From Blattamonas nauphoetae (taxonomy: Eukaryota > Preaxostyla > Oxymonadida), in the NCBI GenBank assembly GCA_033064195.1, contig JARBJD010000232.1:1-64000 (forward strand): a stretch of 64,000 nt of DNA. The letters are read 5' to 3'. The position numbers were made by a program, and so were the translations under genes. Below, piece after piece: positions 9,877 through 20,779 of the stretch; positions within the stretch are counted from its first letter, which is position 1; each line of letters begins with the position of its first letter. A model generated the notes under the pieces. The model was not told the origin of the DNA and searched no databases. It saw only the letters and a program-made list of their open reading frames with translations.

Positions 9877-11400
9877 TCACATTTTCATTCTATTCACTGA
9901 CTGATTTATCAAAATGTGACAAAACGAGGGGGAAAGCGCTGCCGAGTCGACATACACAACTGTTGTGTTACGTTGGTGGACATTCTTGGATGTTGTCACT
10001 TTCTTCTTCACAGTCTCCATCTCCTTCTCATCCGACTCTTTCTTCTCTTCCGCTGCTGGTTCATTTGCTCCTTTCGCTTCTCCACTTGGTTGGTTTGACG
10101 TGACAATCTTCGCCGCAGTCTTCCGCTTCGACAACGCTGCTTTCGCCTTCCCTTCGATCGGTGCGATCTGCTCCACTTTCACAACTCCCTTCGGCTCTCC
10201 CTCATTCTCCACAATCGGCGTCAATTTGGAGACAGTTCCAGCATCATGTACCTCCCGTTGTTTCTTCTCCAAGAGAAGCTTCTATGAAGGCACAACTTGG
10301 TTTTTTTTCTTCATGTTGATGAATGTAATGATATTCTCCGCTTGATAGCCTCATTTTGTGAGTTCGCTCTCACAGACCGAGTCGATCGTAATCTCTCCTT
10401 TTTCGCCTCCTTCCGGAACAACAAGCTCGATAATTGATTGATCAACGAAGTTGTCGATATACCAGGGATGTTGGTTGATTTGGGCGGTGGTGTAATGCTG
10501 GGGAATGACGTGAGAAAGTGAACGAAAAATGAACGTGTGAAGAGGGGATTGGAGGGATATTGGGGAAAATGCGTGTAAACAATTGAGAGAAAGGAAGTTC
10601 ATCTTCTCCTGAAGACATTAAACATTCAATTCACACCTTTGTTGGATCAAACTCTCGATTCCAAGAAATGATCTTCCGACATTCAGCTGGTAGTGTTGAC
10701 GGAGGACAGTAGCGAGCGTGGGGGATCTTTTGAAAAAGCGCCTGTGTGTTCTGGTCCTCGAAGGGGAGGAACCCGCACACGAGAGCGAACATAATTTCAC
10801 CACCTTCTTCAGATGACTGAACAGTGGACATCGTATATCTGAAGAGAGGTAGGAGGAGGAGAGACGAGGGGAGATACACTATGATTCACAGACACAAGGA
10901 TGAGAAGGAAAGAATCGTCCCAAAAGAAGAACTATGTAATTCCACAAAAGAACGCGGCAGGGCCAATTCCACACCTTCCCTTCGATCATTTCCGACGCCA
11001 CATATCATGGTGAACCAAAAGCCGTCTTCAGAAGGCTTCCGTCGAACATCAAGTTCTCGAGTTTGAGATCAAGATGGATGACTGCAAACTGTGAACGAGA
11101 GACGAGGAGGGAGGGGGAAGGATGGAGGAGAGAGATGATTGAGTGATGATGGATGATGTGACGGGAAGTAAGATGAGAAAAAGACCGAAAGAAGTAGAAA
11201 AGCGAGATGTAAGAATGAGAATGAGTGAAATTGTTCTTCGTATCCACAAACCTGGAAAAACAATCAACCGAGCAGGAAGAAAACCACGATTCGCGGAGAA
11301 GAGAGCAGTGATTCACCGCTATGGTCGAAATTGACTTGAGATTTTCGATCAATCCATTAACGCAACGTATTGAAAGACTGTTTTCCATTTGGACTCAAAT
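9877..11400 (-). pseudogene. Ser/Thr protein kinase relic (CAMK/SNF1-like)
   Basis: On the minus strand IHLDLKLENLMFDG (near 11085-11040) is the catalytic loop with HLDLK in place of HRDLK. TAFGSP (about 11025-11005) precedes the activation-segment end, where YVASEM stands in a different frame for YVAPEM. FALVCGFLPFEDQNTQALF (near 10780) is subdomain IX-X, and TTAQINQHPWY (about 10495) is subdomain XI. A lysine/glutamate-rich tail follows (10272-9877). No DFG motif is seen between the catalytic loop and TAFGSP, and the pieces lie in several frames. Some gaps may be introns, but the lost DFG and the frame break at the APE region point to a pseudogene. It is embedded antisense between plus-strand relics of another gene. 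Confidence 0.7.
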
Positions 11401-11416
11401 GTAACGATCTGTCCTC

Positions 11417-12147
11417 TTGGGAACTCTTCAACCCTGTTTTCTTCCGCTTCCACTGCAATTTTCGACAAACCCCGCCTCGCAGACCTCGCTGCATCCCCTC
11501 ACGCAGGCGTTCGTTCCTTCCCCGTCTGTCAACAACAGCGATCTCGATAGCTTCCTCAAATCACTCGTGTTTTTCGTTCAATCATCGCCGTTTGTGTGGG
11601 AGCTGCAGAACGCAGACATCTTCTTCTCTAACTTCTTCGTCTCCTGCACCACACTTCCCTCTGCCCACCCTGCCGGCTACATCTCAACGCAGACCAATGA
11701 CAGTTCACCGTCGGGACCCACTCTTTCCCCACGGCATGCTTTCGACCAGCTTCACAACTCGTTTGTCGGGCGGGGAGGGGCAGCAAAGAAAATAACAAGG
11801 CAGTTGCTCTCCTCTCCTCGTCGGGCGGGTTCTTCGCTCAGCCTGGCACTGTCAATCCGCAGAAAGCGAATTCCTCTTCTTTGTCGCAGAACAGACTGCA
11901 CTTTTCGTCAGCTGTCAACCCCTACTCGCTGTTGGATCCATCGCAACCGCCTCTCCTTCCCACTCCAATGAAGAAACTTCTGCCTCCGCACTCGTTCTCA
12001 GCTCTCCAGCTTGTTAACCATCCCGTCCTCGTGTCTCTCCTCAACACTCTCATCCACAGTGCGTACCACTCGCAGCAGGCACAGCAGTCCCCATCTTCCT
12101 CTCGTCTTCTGCAGTCAACGTTCACAAAACTGTCAAGCTCCTGAAAG
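11417..12147 (+). pseudogene. Ser/Pro-rich host gene relic, part 2
   Basis: From 11417 the frame reads LDSFLKSLVFFVQSSPFVW and ADIFFSNFFVSCTTLPS. Near 11770 the coding text moves to another frame (SKENNKAVALLSSSGGFF) and continues to about 12130 (NRLHFSSAVNPYSLLDPS, LVNHPVLVSLLNTLIHSAY). One frame break, and interruption at 12147 by a DNA transposon, mark it as broken. Removing the transposon and one target copy joins it to sequence at 13499. Family unknown; it looks helical and Ser-rich. Confidence 0.5.
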
Positions 12148-13490
12148 GGGACTGACTATAGTTCATCAGCAATACCAACTAAAGTTCATCAGAGACCCAT
12201 AATTTCGTTTTACGAAAGATCGGTGAATTTCCACTTTTCACATTTTTTCCAAATCTTTCATAGAATTTGGAAGGAAAACATGCGGACTCCTTCACTTCAG
12301 AACGAGACGGTCCTTTTGAAAGAACAATGAGGCAGAATGAATAAAACCTTAATGATCACTTGTTTTGATGGCTATGACAAGTCCAGATGTGAATAGATCC
12401 TGAAAAAAGGACAGAACTCCACGGAAAACAACGTTCTCCACTCATATCTGTGCTCAGCGCGATCCCTTGCTGAGATTCAGACCAACTCCGCAAAAAGCGA
12501 ATATCCATATTCTCTCTGATATTTCTCCCTATTTGCTCGTCGAATCTCTCAACAATACATTTCTTGCCTTCTCTGACAGTCGTGTCTCTGATTTGAAGGT
12601 GGTGGCCGATGAATCATGCCAAGACTAAAATCTTTTCGATCTGATTCACCCAGCAGGTTCATCATTTGTGAAATACCCGCTTTCCACATTATTAATGTCT
12701 GTTCGTGGGGCGACAGACCTTTTGAATCCAAAATCAGTTCAAACGATGTGATCCTCTCACCTATTCACAATCATCCCTTGGTTGGACGATATAACATTGT
12801 TCTCGCATTAAGAGTCATATCATCAATCATTCCCTAGCCGTTTCAATCCTCAACATCTTACGATGCAATCAATCGAATGATCTCTCTTTCAACTACGATC
12901 ATCGCAGTGTAGTCTTGGACATTCCTGTCACTGAAGTCCCTCCAATGCACCCTTGTGGTTCTTGCGACTCGATTTTTAGGGTGGTGTCATCTTCTTTTAA
13001 TTTTATCTCGACATTCTTGCCATTTCAATCTCTCCGCCTTTCAGGCATTCCTGACTTGATCCCACGCTTTCTTTAAAGATTCTTCCTCCCAGAGTCATTC
13101 ATCGATAGGACACCTGCTGATATTCCAATTTTTCCTCGTCTTGGCAGACTTTTGAGTGTGATCTCATCAACAGATCCCCATTCTGTGATATCTGCGTTCT
13201 CGAAGCACTACCTCCTTCTCCCCCTCTCCGAAAAGATAGTCCTTTCCGCTCACGCTCATTGTTGTGGATTCAACTCTCAACCCTCTTCTCTTCTGCTCCG
13301 GGCACAGATCTACCGATTCTTCACCTGTATCAATACATCAAACAGCTCCACACCTCACAATCAATTGGTTATTCTTTGGATTTCATTTTTCAACGTTTCA
13401 CGAAAGAAAAAAAAATCAGACTTGAAAATATCTGATTGTGGGATGCTGATGAACTTTAGTTGAAAACGCTGATGAACTATAGACAGTCCC
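12148..13490. mobile_element. DNA transposon with 8-bp target duplication (hAT-like size), decayed
   Basis: The element starts GGGACTGACTATAGTTCATC and ends with the inverse, GATGAACTATAGACAGTCCC. The inverted repeats extend about 45 bp with a short divergent spacer, both arms continuing into AACTAAAGTTCATCAG. The flanks CCTGAAAG at 12140-12147 and 13491-13498 are a perfect 8-bp target site duplication. Eight-bp duplications occur in hAT, P and Merlin superfamilies; the terminal bases do not decide between them. Internal frames are short (such as HILSDISPYLLVESLNNTF near 12500), so no working transposase is seen. Confidence 0.85.
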
Positions 13491-13529
13491 CCTGAAAGTC
13501 GCCGTTTAACCCAGCCATCCCATCCTTCA

Positions 13530-14640
13530 CCCCACGTTTCTCACCCTCTCCATCTCAGACATTTGCGACCTCTCCCTTGTCGCACACTCTCCCCTCTCCC
13601 ACTCTCTCCCGCGCACATCGTACTCCTTCGCAGTCGTTCTTCTCTGACCCCCACACCAACTTTGGTGCGATTGGACCAGACTAGCCTCAGCCGCAGAAGT
13701 GGAAGCCTGAAAAAGAGAAGACACACACCGCCCTCCCCTCCTCACTCCCAAACAGAAAGTGCGACAGACGTGAACAAGTCGCCGTCGACGAGTCGGATCT
13801 CGGTGAGCATGCAGTGGATGTGCGATTCGCCGTTCAAACCTGCCCTGTCTGTGCCATCCAACGAGGACGAGCTCGGCCTGGACGACTCCGATGACGAAAA
13901 GTCCACGCCAAGTCTGGCTGGGAGTCGGAAGGAGAGCGACACGATGCTCTCCGCAACAACCTGGCCGCGCCATTCGTCGCTGGCCAAGTCGCCCAACCTG
14001 ACGCTCCTCTCTGCCAATGTGAGGCCGTTCGTGCCGTCGTACTCGTCGTCGTCGTTCTCCTACCATCCTCCGCAGTCTGTCACACCGACGTTCTTCCCGC
14101 AACCTTCTCCGCCACCCGACACGCCCTTCCGAAAGATTTCCACACGCGACCTGCAGTATCTCACGCAGCACGAGCAGAACAAGATCGACGAGCGGCGCCG
14201 GTGGAAGGAGTGGCGTGGAGAGATCGATGCCAAGTACGGAATCTGGGCCAGCCAGCGCGGGAGCATCAGCGAGAATCGGATGCCGTCGGTGCCAGTCGAC
14301 CGTGGACATCAGCAAGAAAGCGACAGCTCAAGTGCAACGCGCGGAAGGAAGAAGCCAATGCTGAACAGGCGTGAGAAGCGAGAGCATGATGAGTGGATGC
14401 GGTGGGGATGAATGGACTACAACGAGCGACACGGGGAGTTTAGGAGAGGCGAGGCAGATCTGGTGGATGAGGAGGAGAACACGCTCGAGAAGGAATAGCG
14501 GGTATTCAAGGAGAAGGGGCGAGGGCGTGGGAGGACACGGCTACGAGGATGGGGGAAGAAGAACAAGGGCGAGGTCGAGCGGGGGGAAGGGGCGAGGCGA
14601 GGAGTACCCTCTCGACAGCGACAAGAAAAGGGGCGGGCTA
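13530..14640 (+). pseudogene. Ser/Pro-rich host gene relic, part 3
   Basis: A 282-codon frame to 14411 carries low-complexity Ser/Pro sequence, then a charged segment (STRDLQYLTQHEQNKIDERR, RRWKEWRGEIDAKYGIWASQ). After the stop at 14411, charged coding-like sequence resumes in another frame (DYNERHGEFRRGEADLVDEE) with a further stop, then an Arg/Gly-rich stretch. It lies directly after the transposon target duplication. The base composition is notably GC-rich compared with flanking DNA. It is probably the 3-prime part of the gene seen at 9.0 and 11.4 kb. No known domain is recognised. Confidence 0.45.
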
Positions 14641-14649
14641 GTGTAGCCT

Positions 14650-15515
14650 CCGCATGCTGACCATCCAGGAATGTTCGACGACCCAGCCGAACCGAAAGAA
14701 TGAACTCTTTCTTCAAGACTTCATATTTTCCTCAAATAGCATTTTGTATTCTTCATTTCCATTTCACGAAAGCTTGAATGATCAACCAAGACATGAAAAT
14801 GCAACTCTCCTCTCAATAAATTGAACGATTTCGTCGTCCAGCTCCCTTTTTAGTGGAAGGAACATTGACATGTCCTTCACGAGGTTCATTGCCATTATGA
14901 TGCAACATTAGTCTTATGCTTGCATTGTATATCATTTCACCTTCTCGGATTTTCGTTCGTTTTTAAATATCTCAGATATCTGTCGAAAGTATGGCACAGA
15001 ACGGAATTGTCAAGATAGAACGCGCTATCTTCTTTAGTTTGTCCTAAATAGGATCCAATGACTACCATTCAATCTCCAGCCCCTCTGAAACCAAAGTCGG
15101 ATACCATTCTCCTCTCCATTCAAATGAGACTCATGGAAGAGAAGAAGGAGCCCTTATATCAGAGAAAAGCCTTTGAAAATGAACAATGAAAAGTTACCTG
15201 GATGAGGCATCACTCAAACTGCTCTGGAAAGTTCGACAAGGCAACTGAAAAACCACTCATCTTGAACTGAAGCAGGAAACAACAAAAATGCGGCTTATCT
15301 CACAATTTGAATGTACATTCGTGTTTCAAAGCAAGACTTAAGACAATGGCGTCTTTTTTGATTCCAGAAGTCAAAAACGACGAAGAATTAGTTTGATATA
15401 TTGATGAAACAGATTAGGAAAAATGCTTACAAATGAATTCGCACCATTTCATAACAATCTCAACGAAAAAGTGTCGTTTCTTTTCGTTGAAGATTGACTT
15501 TCTTGTTTTGATTCC
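14650..15515. other. no gene seen
   Basis: An AT-richer stretch without a coding frame of note and without repeats that I can see. Its end, TTGATTCCTAG at 15508-15518, looks like a splice acceptor for the following exon. Confidence 0.5.
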
Positions 15516-15518
15516 TAG

Positions 15519-15952
15519 GATCAACACATTCTGATCATACTACTGGGAGGAATCAGTTTCGAAGTCGCTCTGATCATCTTGTTGCCGCGGACACAAGTGA
15601 TCTAACTTATCAGAATTCCTTCAATGAAGATGATCTCAACAATCTTAGCAATTCGGAGATTCCCCTCGACTTCATTCTGGGGCAGCTTGCAACAGGCAAC
15701 GAGCTCGACTTTGGCGAGGATCTGTCAGAAACCTTCTCCGACAGTGAGAGCACAATGGAAGATGATTTTCTTGATTCTCCAGTCACCATCACCCTCAAAT
15801 TCATCCATGACTTACCTCTCTCAACGGGAACGATGTTCAGTCGGGAGAATGAGCCGTCCTTGCTCATATCTCCCAGGGTCTTGCTAAATTCACGACGCAG
15901 ATCTGACAACTGGCTCAACCATTCGCAATGTCCAGCTAATTCAGACGCTTGA
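15519..15952 (+). CDS. 3-prime exon of an acidic Ser-rich protein (partial)
   Basis: An open stretch of 144 codons starts right after a CCTAG acceptor-like sequence and runs to TGA. It reads STHSDHTTGRNQFRSRSDHL, then an acidic Asn/Asp/Glu-rich region (NSFNEDDLNNLSNSEIPLDF, DFGEDLSETFSDSESTMEDD), then FIHDLPLSTGTMFSRENEPS. No domain is recognised and the upstream exon was not found, so it may be a real last exon or the tail of a dying gene. Confidence 0.4.
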
Positions 15953-15959
15953 GTCCACA

Positions 15960-17185
15960 CTCGATCATGTTCCTATTCAAGTCATTTTTCACTTACAGTA
16001 CACGTATTTGGTCTGCTTTCACCTCATTAAAACTTGGGTTTCTACAGATATTGTCATAAAATGCAAACAGGTCATCCAGTGGATCGTGTGATAAATTGAT
16101 TCGAGAAAAAAAGAGTCAAATTGGAAATATCTCTTTGGTTTTGAGATTTACAGTGTTGTCAGATCTCTGAAAGTTCAAGATGATGAATGGATAGAGTGGG
16201 GAGCGAGATGTTCTTCGATCTGCGTGGCAGCGCCTGCAGAAGAGCCGTATCAAGTGAGATGCCCCTATCATTAGATTACTGACGGTCCCTGGGGAAGTTG
16301 TGGTGGATGTGGGATGTAACAAAACTTGGTCATTTAAATCATTTCTCCGCATTCTTTGTCTAACAACTGCAAAAAGAGGACAATGAGAAGAAGGAGAATC
16401 AACCTCTAATTCTCATTTATGAAGTTATTCATGAAACGCAACTCCATCTAGCCTCAATAGTCACGTCGAATTGCATTGTTCGGGGTGTTGAGTCACAGTA
16501 TACTAAAACAATGAGGTGTTGGCTTCATGGCATTTGATGGAAAACCAACTGATATTCACTTGTAACTGTTTGTCTCCACACAACGAGAGGAGATAGGCAG
16601 CTGGATCGACAGTGAAGAGAGTCATAAAAGTCTTGGAGATGAAGAAACAGTTCCAGTGCGTTCACTGTTCCGCTTCTCTCACACATCCTGTGAATTCTTT
16701 GGAGGGACTGTCAGAAGATTCAATGTATTGTGGTGTTGTTCGAACTTGACGAGAAAGCCAATGCACAATCGAGTGTGAGAAGGAAGGGTTGAATTCCACA
16801 ATGGGAACGAAATGACCTAAAGTGTTGTTGTTGTGACGAACTGATTATTACTCAGATTTGCTACGAGTAATCAGTCCAAATCAACAAAAGGTGTGGTGAT
16901 CTGACGTTGTTGAGGGATGTGGTTGTCTCCTGTTGCTTGGTGAGAATACGGTTGGTATCAGATAAGTTGTTCGACCAAAAACAGTTCATGTCTGAAAATA
17001 AGCGACTGGACGAAAGATTTTTCGTTTTTGAATGATTGAAGTGAAGCAGGAAGGGAGAATGACAAACCACAATTTCGTTGTCAGTCATCACTCAATGCAG
17101 AAAGGTCTTTCATGCCGAAAACAAGTGAAAATCTCGGGCAACAATGTCCGAGATGCTCTAACAGTACGAGTGCACCAGAAATCAG
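15960..17185. other. no gene seen
   Basis: Only short frames on either strand, with no domains, no clear repeats and no RNA gene. It ends at the left minisatellite array of the transposon. Confidence 0.5.
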
Positions 17186-17196
17186 AGTGATTTGCA

Positions 17197-17353
17197 GGGC
17201 GGGCAGAGCAGGGTTGTTTGGAGGGCGGGAAGAGAGAAGGGTTGTTTGGAGGGCGGGAAGAGCAGAGTGATTTGGAGGGCGGGCAGAGCAGAATGGTTTG
17301 GAGGGTGGGCAGAGCAGAGTTGTTTGGAGGGCGGGCAGAGCAGAGTGATTTGT
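17197..17353 (+). repeat. left subterminal minisatellite, 26-28 bp units
   Basis: Six units of the type GGGCGGGCAGAGCAGAGTGA plus TTTGGA. Units vary at a few positions and one is 28 bp. The array shares its core and 26-bp period with the right array but in the opposite orientation. Confidence 0.9.
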
Positions 17354-17776
17354 TCGTGGAATTAATAATTAGAATGGTTCTGAACGAGATTTGAGGGATG
17401 TGATAACAATGTGTGGATTCCCCCGCTTAATATCTCCCATTCACCGTTGTTTCAACATCTTCTTTCGCGACGGAGAAGTTCCAACTGAATTCGATCAGTG
17501 AATCTCCAGACTAAAGAGAGAGAAACAATGTCAAAAATGTGAAAACATGATGTCGAACACACACGGGTGTGGATATTGGCACGTGGTCAACTCGAACATC
17601 GAGTTCAAGCGCGTTTGGGCAGAAAAGAGATCAACAAGACATGTCCAATTTATTGAGGTAGGAAGGCTTGAGAGTTGCACTGACTGAACTGAGACACACA
17701 GATTGGACGATAAAAAAGTTAGACGTTGTTGAGAGTCCATTAGAGTTTGGAGATATCCCATTGATTGAACGGTACA

Positions 17777-19737
17777 ATGACAAATCCTTCTAAGTACCAT
17801 GATAAATCTAAAACCACAAGATGTGATGACGGAAAGAGGATATTCAAGCTCCTCCACGACCTGTGGAAACCAAATCCGGCCGAACCACTCATTGCTGCAC
17901 TGAAGCATACCCGAAAACTTCGGGGAGTGAGACTTGCAGTGAAGAACCATTTCAATAGTTTGTCCTTTCAATCTAGCTTTCTAATTTCTGCCTCAGGCCA
18001 ATTCACGGGCTTGGTTCAATCACTATCTACACTATACAATAGAAAAGGAGAAGGCGAGAAAGTCGAACTGTTGCAGTGTCTGGCTCAAGTGTGTTCATAC
18101 CAGGACCTTCGGGGATGTGGATTCACGGCTACAGAAGGGCAATACAAGTACGCCCGTAGCCGTTGGAATCATGTCACCGACCAGCCACGGATAGCGACAC
18201 GAGTTCGGCCACCATCTAAAAACGTACGTCAATACTTTGATTTCGACTTCATCTCCCATAGACCATAGATCTAGAAAACGATGGTGACCTCATGGCCGCG
18301 ATTATAGAAAAAACGACTCCAACCTGCGAGAGTCAAACTCGCCTAAATCGACGGTCGGTGAAAAAACAGAGTGTGCTCCCATTTTTGTCAATCCCCATAG
18401 AATTAGTTCCGACCATTTTGGAGGATCTGGATGAGTCTGACGTGGAGTTTCTGAATCAACCAGAAACTCCAAATAGACGTCAAGAAGAGCCAAGCATAGT
18501 GCTCACCCATCCAGTTACACACCAAAAATCCTCCAAAAAGCTAGAACCACGTCTGTTAAAGACAACAAAAAAGGATCTGCATCAGGATCTGGTCAAGTCA
18601 GGTAAAACAACAATGCATTACTCTACATTCTGTAAAAAGACACCCTTCCTGAAAAAACCAAAAAGAAGAACAGACCTCTGCCACATATGCGAGCGAGGCC
18701 ATACACTTGAAAGAAAAGAAGAATCTCTTCAACAAATCAACAAAAAACTCACACCAAACGAAGAAAAGGAAAAACAAACAATAGAAAAGCACAGAAAGGT
18801 AGCAGAAGCGCAGCGTATGTTCTACCACGATACCATCTCCAACTTAAACGATCAATCAATGGCGATCGTGATGGATTTTAAGGAGAACTGGCAGTTGCCT
18901 CTCTCCCCCAATCAACTGGGTCATGACTTTTATAATCGCACTTCAGTTTCTCATTTATGTATTTCAGTTCTCACTTCAGTTGATTCTGTTTCTCACACCG
19001 CATATCACAACTTTATTTCTCCCGTGCTTTCGCACGATCATCGTTTTGTGGAGGAGTGCCTCCACGAGATTCTCACATCACCTCTTTATTCAAAGAAAAA
19101 ACACATCACTGTTTTCACCGACACTGGTCCCCACTTCAGGAACCAGTTCGTTCTTGGCTTTCTGTTGTCTGACAAGAACCCCCTCCTTCGAGGGAAGCAC
19201 ATCACCTATTCTTTCTTTGCCGAACACCACGGAAAGAACATTTGTGATTCCGAGTTCGGTCTTTGTACTCGTTTAGTTTCATCTCATCTTGAGAACACTC
19301 TTTCTTCTTCCGATGATTTACGTGCTTTCTTTAAAGCAGTTACGGAACCCCTGAATGAATCGAAGACAGATTCATCACACCACTTTCACGAGTATGTGCT
19401 TATTTGATTTTTCACTCATTCTAGGCATACGACGTTCAGTACTGCACACAAACACAACGTGCTCATTATTCAGGGGCTGAAGCAGTTTCTGGGCTTCAGA
19501 AGGAAAGGAACGTCGCTACTGGGGGCACATGTGTGTGTGAGGGAGGACAGTTTCAATGTTATTCTCGACTATCACGAGAAGTTGGCGAAGGATGACAAGG
19601 TGAGGAAGGTGTTCGAGAAGGAAAGGGTGGAGAGGGTTGAAGATCTTGTTTTATCTCACACTTTAATTTCTTTAACCGATTTACGTTATGATTCATTCAA
19701 TTCTTCATCTGTTTCCACCTCACAACCCACAAACTAA
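17777..19737 (+). CDS. DDE-type transposase-like protein, three exons
   Basis: Exons 17777-18223, 18262-19391 and 19425-19737 join in frame to 629 residues. The introns are 38 nt (GTACGT...CATAG) and 33 nt (GTATGT...TCTAG). Frames on both sides of each intron match only after removal, which supports splicing. Residues of likely catalytic importance are D354 in MDFKEN, D436 in VFTDTGPHFRN and E470 in FFAEHHGKNICD; the last motif, with H-G-K and C-D, is strongly patterned. A CHICERGH cysteine/histidine cluster upstream may bind zinc. The N-terminal third is basic and probably binds DNA. No stop or frame break is present, so this copy may be active (inference). The start chosen is the first ATG in the open frame. 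Confidence 0.75.
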
Positions 19738-20176
19738 ACATTTTATGGGTTTGATCCATCACCTGGCTTAGCTTCCCAGATCTTTGATCGAAGAAGACTA
19801 GCTTGATTCCGTCCTGGGTGACCATTTGCGTCACCCTTGAAGGGCTTGGGCTCAGAATCAGGCTCCCAGCAGGATGATGGAGAAAAACCCAACAACAACA
19901 TTCCTGTTTCTTCATTCTCTCTCCTTTCTTCTTAGAACGACTTGGAATCTTCTGGAATAGCTCTCATTGTATGTTTTTTCAACTTTCTAACTCTCAAATT
20001 CAGATAGATCTTCTCAAACCTTATCAAAGCATCAAGGAGGCCTAAAAATAGATCACAGCTTCACTCTTGTTTCATTTTTCTTCTTATTCATCTTTTCTGT
20101 AGATTCAGCTCTAAAAGCAACAACTGATCATTGGGATTTCGTTTCTGTTTCTCTGATCCTGTTTGTGTTCTTTCTT

Positions 20177-20675
20177 TCCTCTGCTCGCCCGCCACTCTAC
20201 TTTACTCTGCCCGCCCGCCACTCGACTTTACTCTGCCCGCCCGCCACTCGACTTTACTCTGCTCGCCCGCCACTCGACTTTACTCTGCCCGCCCGCCACT
20301 CGACTTTACTCTGCCCGCCCGCCACTCGACTTTACTCTGCCCGCCCGCCACTCGACTTTACTCTGCTCGCCCGCCACTCGACTTTACTCTGCCCGCCCGC
20401 CACTCGACTTTACTCTGCTCGCCCGCCACTCGACTTTACTCTGCTCGCCCGCCACTCGACTTTCCTCTGCCCGCCCGCCACTCGACTTTTACTCTGCCCG
20501 CTCGCCACTCTACTTTTACTCTGCTCGCCCGCCACTCGACTTTACTCTGCTCGCCCGCCACTCTACTTTACTCTGCTCGCCCGCCACTCTACTTTATTCT
20601 GCCCGCCCGCCACTCTACTTTACTCTGCTCGCCCGCCACTCGACTTTACTCTGCCCGCCCGCCACTCGACTTTGA
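20177..20675 (+). repeat. right subterminal minisatellite, about 19 units of 26 bp
   Basis: Unit CTCTGCCCGCCCGCCACTCG plus ACTTTA, repeated with few changes (C/T at position 7, G/T in ACTCGA/ACTCTA, one extra T in two units). Since 26 is not a multiple of 3 and the unit lacks stops, all three plus-strand frames stay open, which creates long but meaningless open frames. Confidence 0.95.
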
Positions 20676-20779
20676 TCAACCCGCCCTCCAAACCACGCTT
20701 TATCTCCATGTCACTAGGAAGGAGAGACACAAATCCAACCTGAACTTCCCAAAGACTAGGCACCGATTCTAGAACTTGC

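Larger units (their letters stand above)
17187..20696 (+). mobile_element. DNA transposon with intact transposase and inverted 26-bp arrays
   Basis: A 3.5-kb unit holds one multi-exon transposase-like gene between two tandem arrays built on the same core, GGGCGGGCAGAG, in opposite orientation: about six 26-28 bp units at the left and about nineteen 26-bp units at the right. The extreme ends are also inverted copies: GTGATTTGCAGGGCGGG at the left and, read inward from the right, GTGGTTTGGAGGGCGGG. No target duplication could be fixed. Subterminal repeats around a transposase are typical of several eukaryotic DNA transposons. I cannot assign the superfamily from memory. Confidence 0.75.

Noticed and set aside
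13527-14315. 262-codon minus-strand frame
   Set aside because: Arg-rich composition is expected opposite Ser/Pro-rich coding sequence; no motif.
20131-20772. Three overlapping plus-strand open frames of 170-213 codons with periodic Leu/Ser/Ala/Arg/Pro text
   Set aside because: They are a by-product of the 26-bp minisatellite, which has no stop in any frame.
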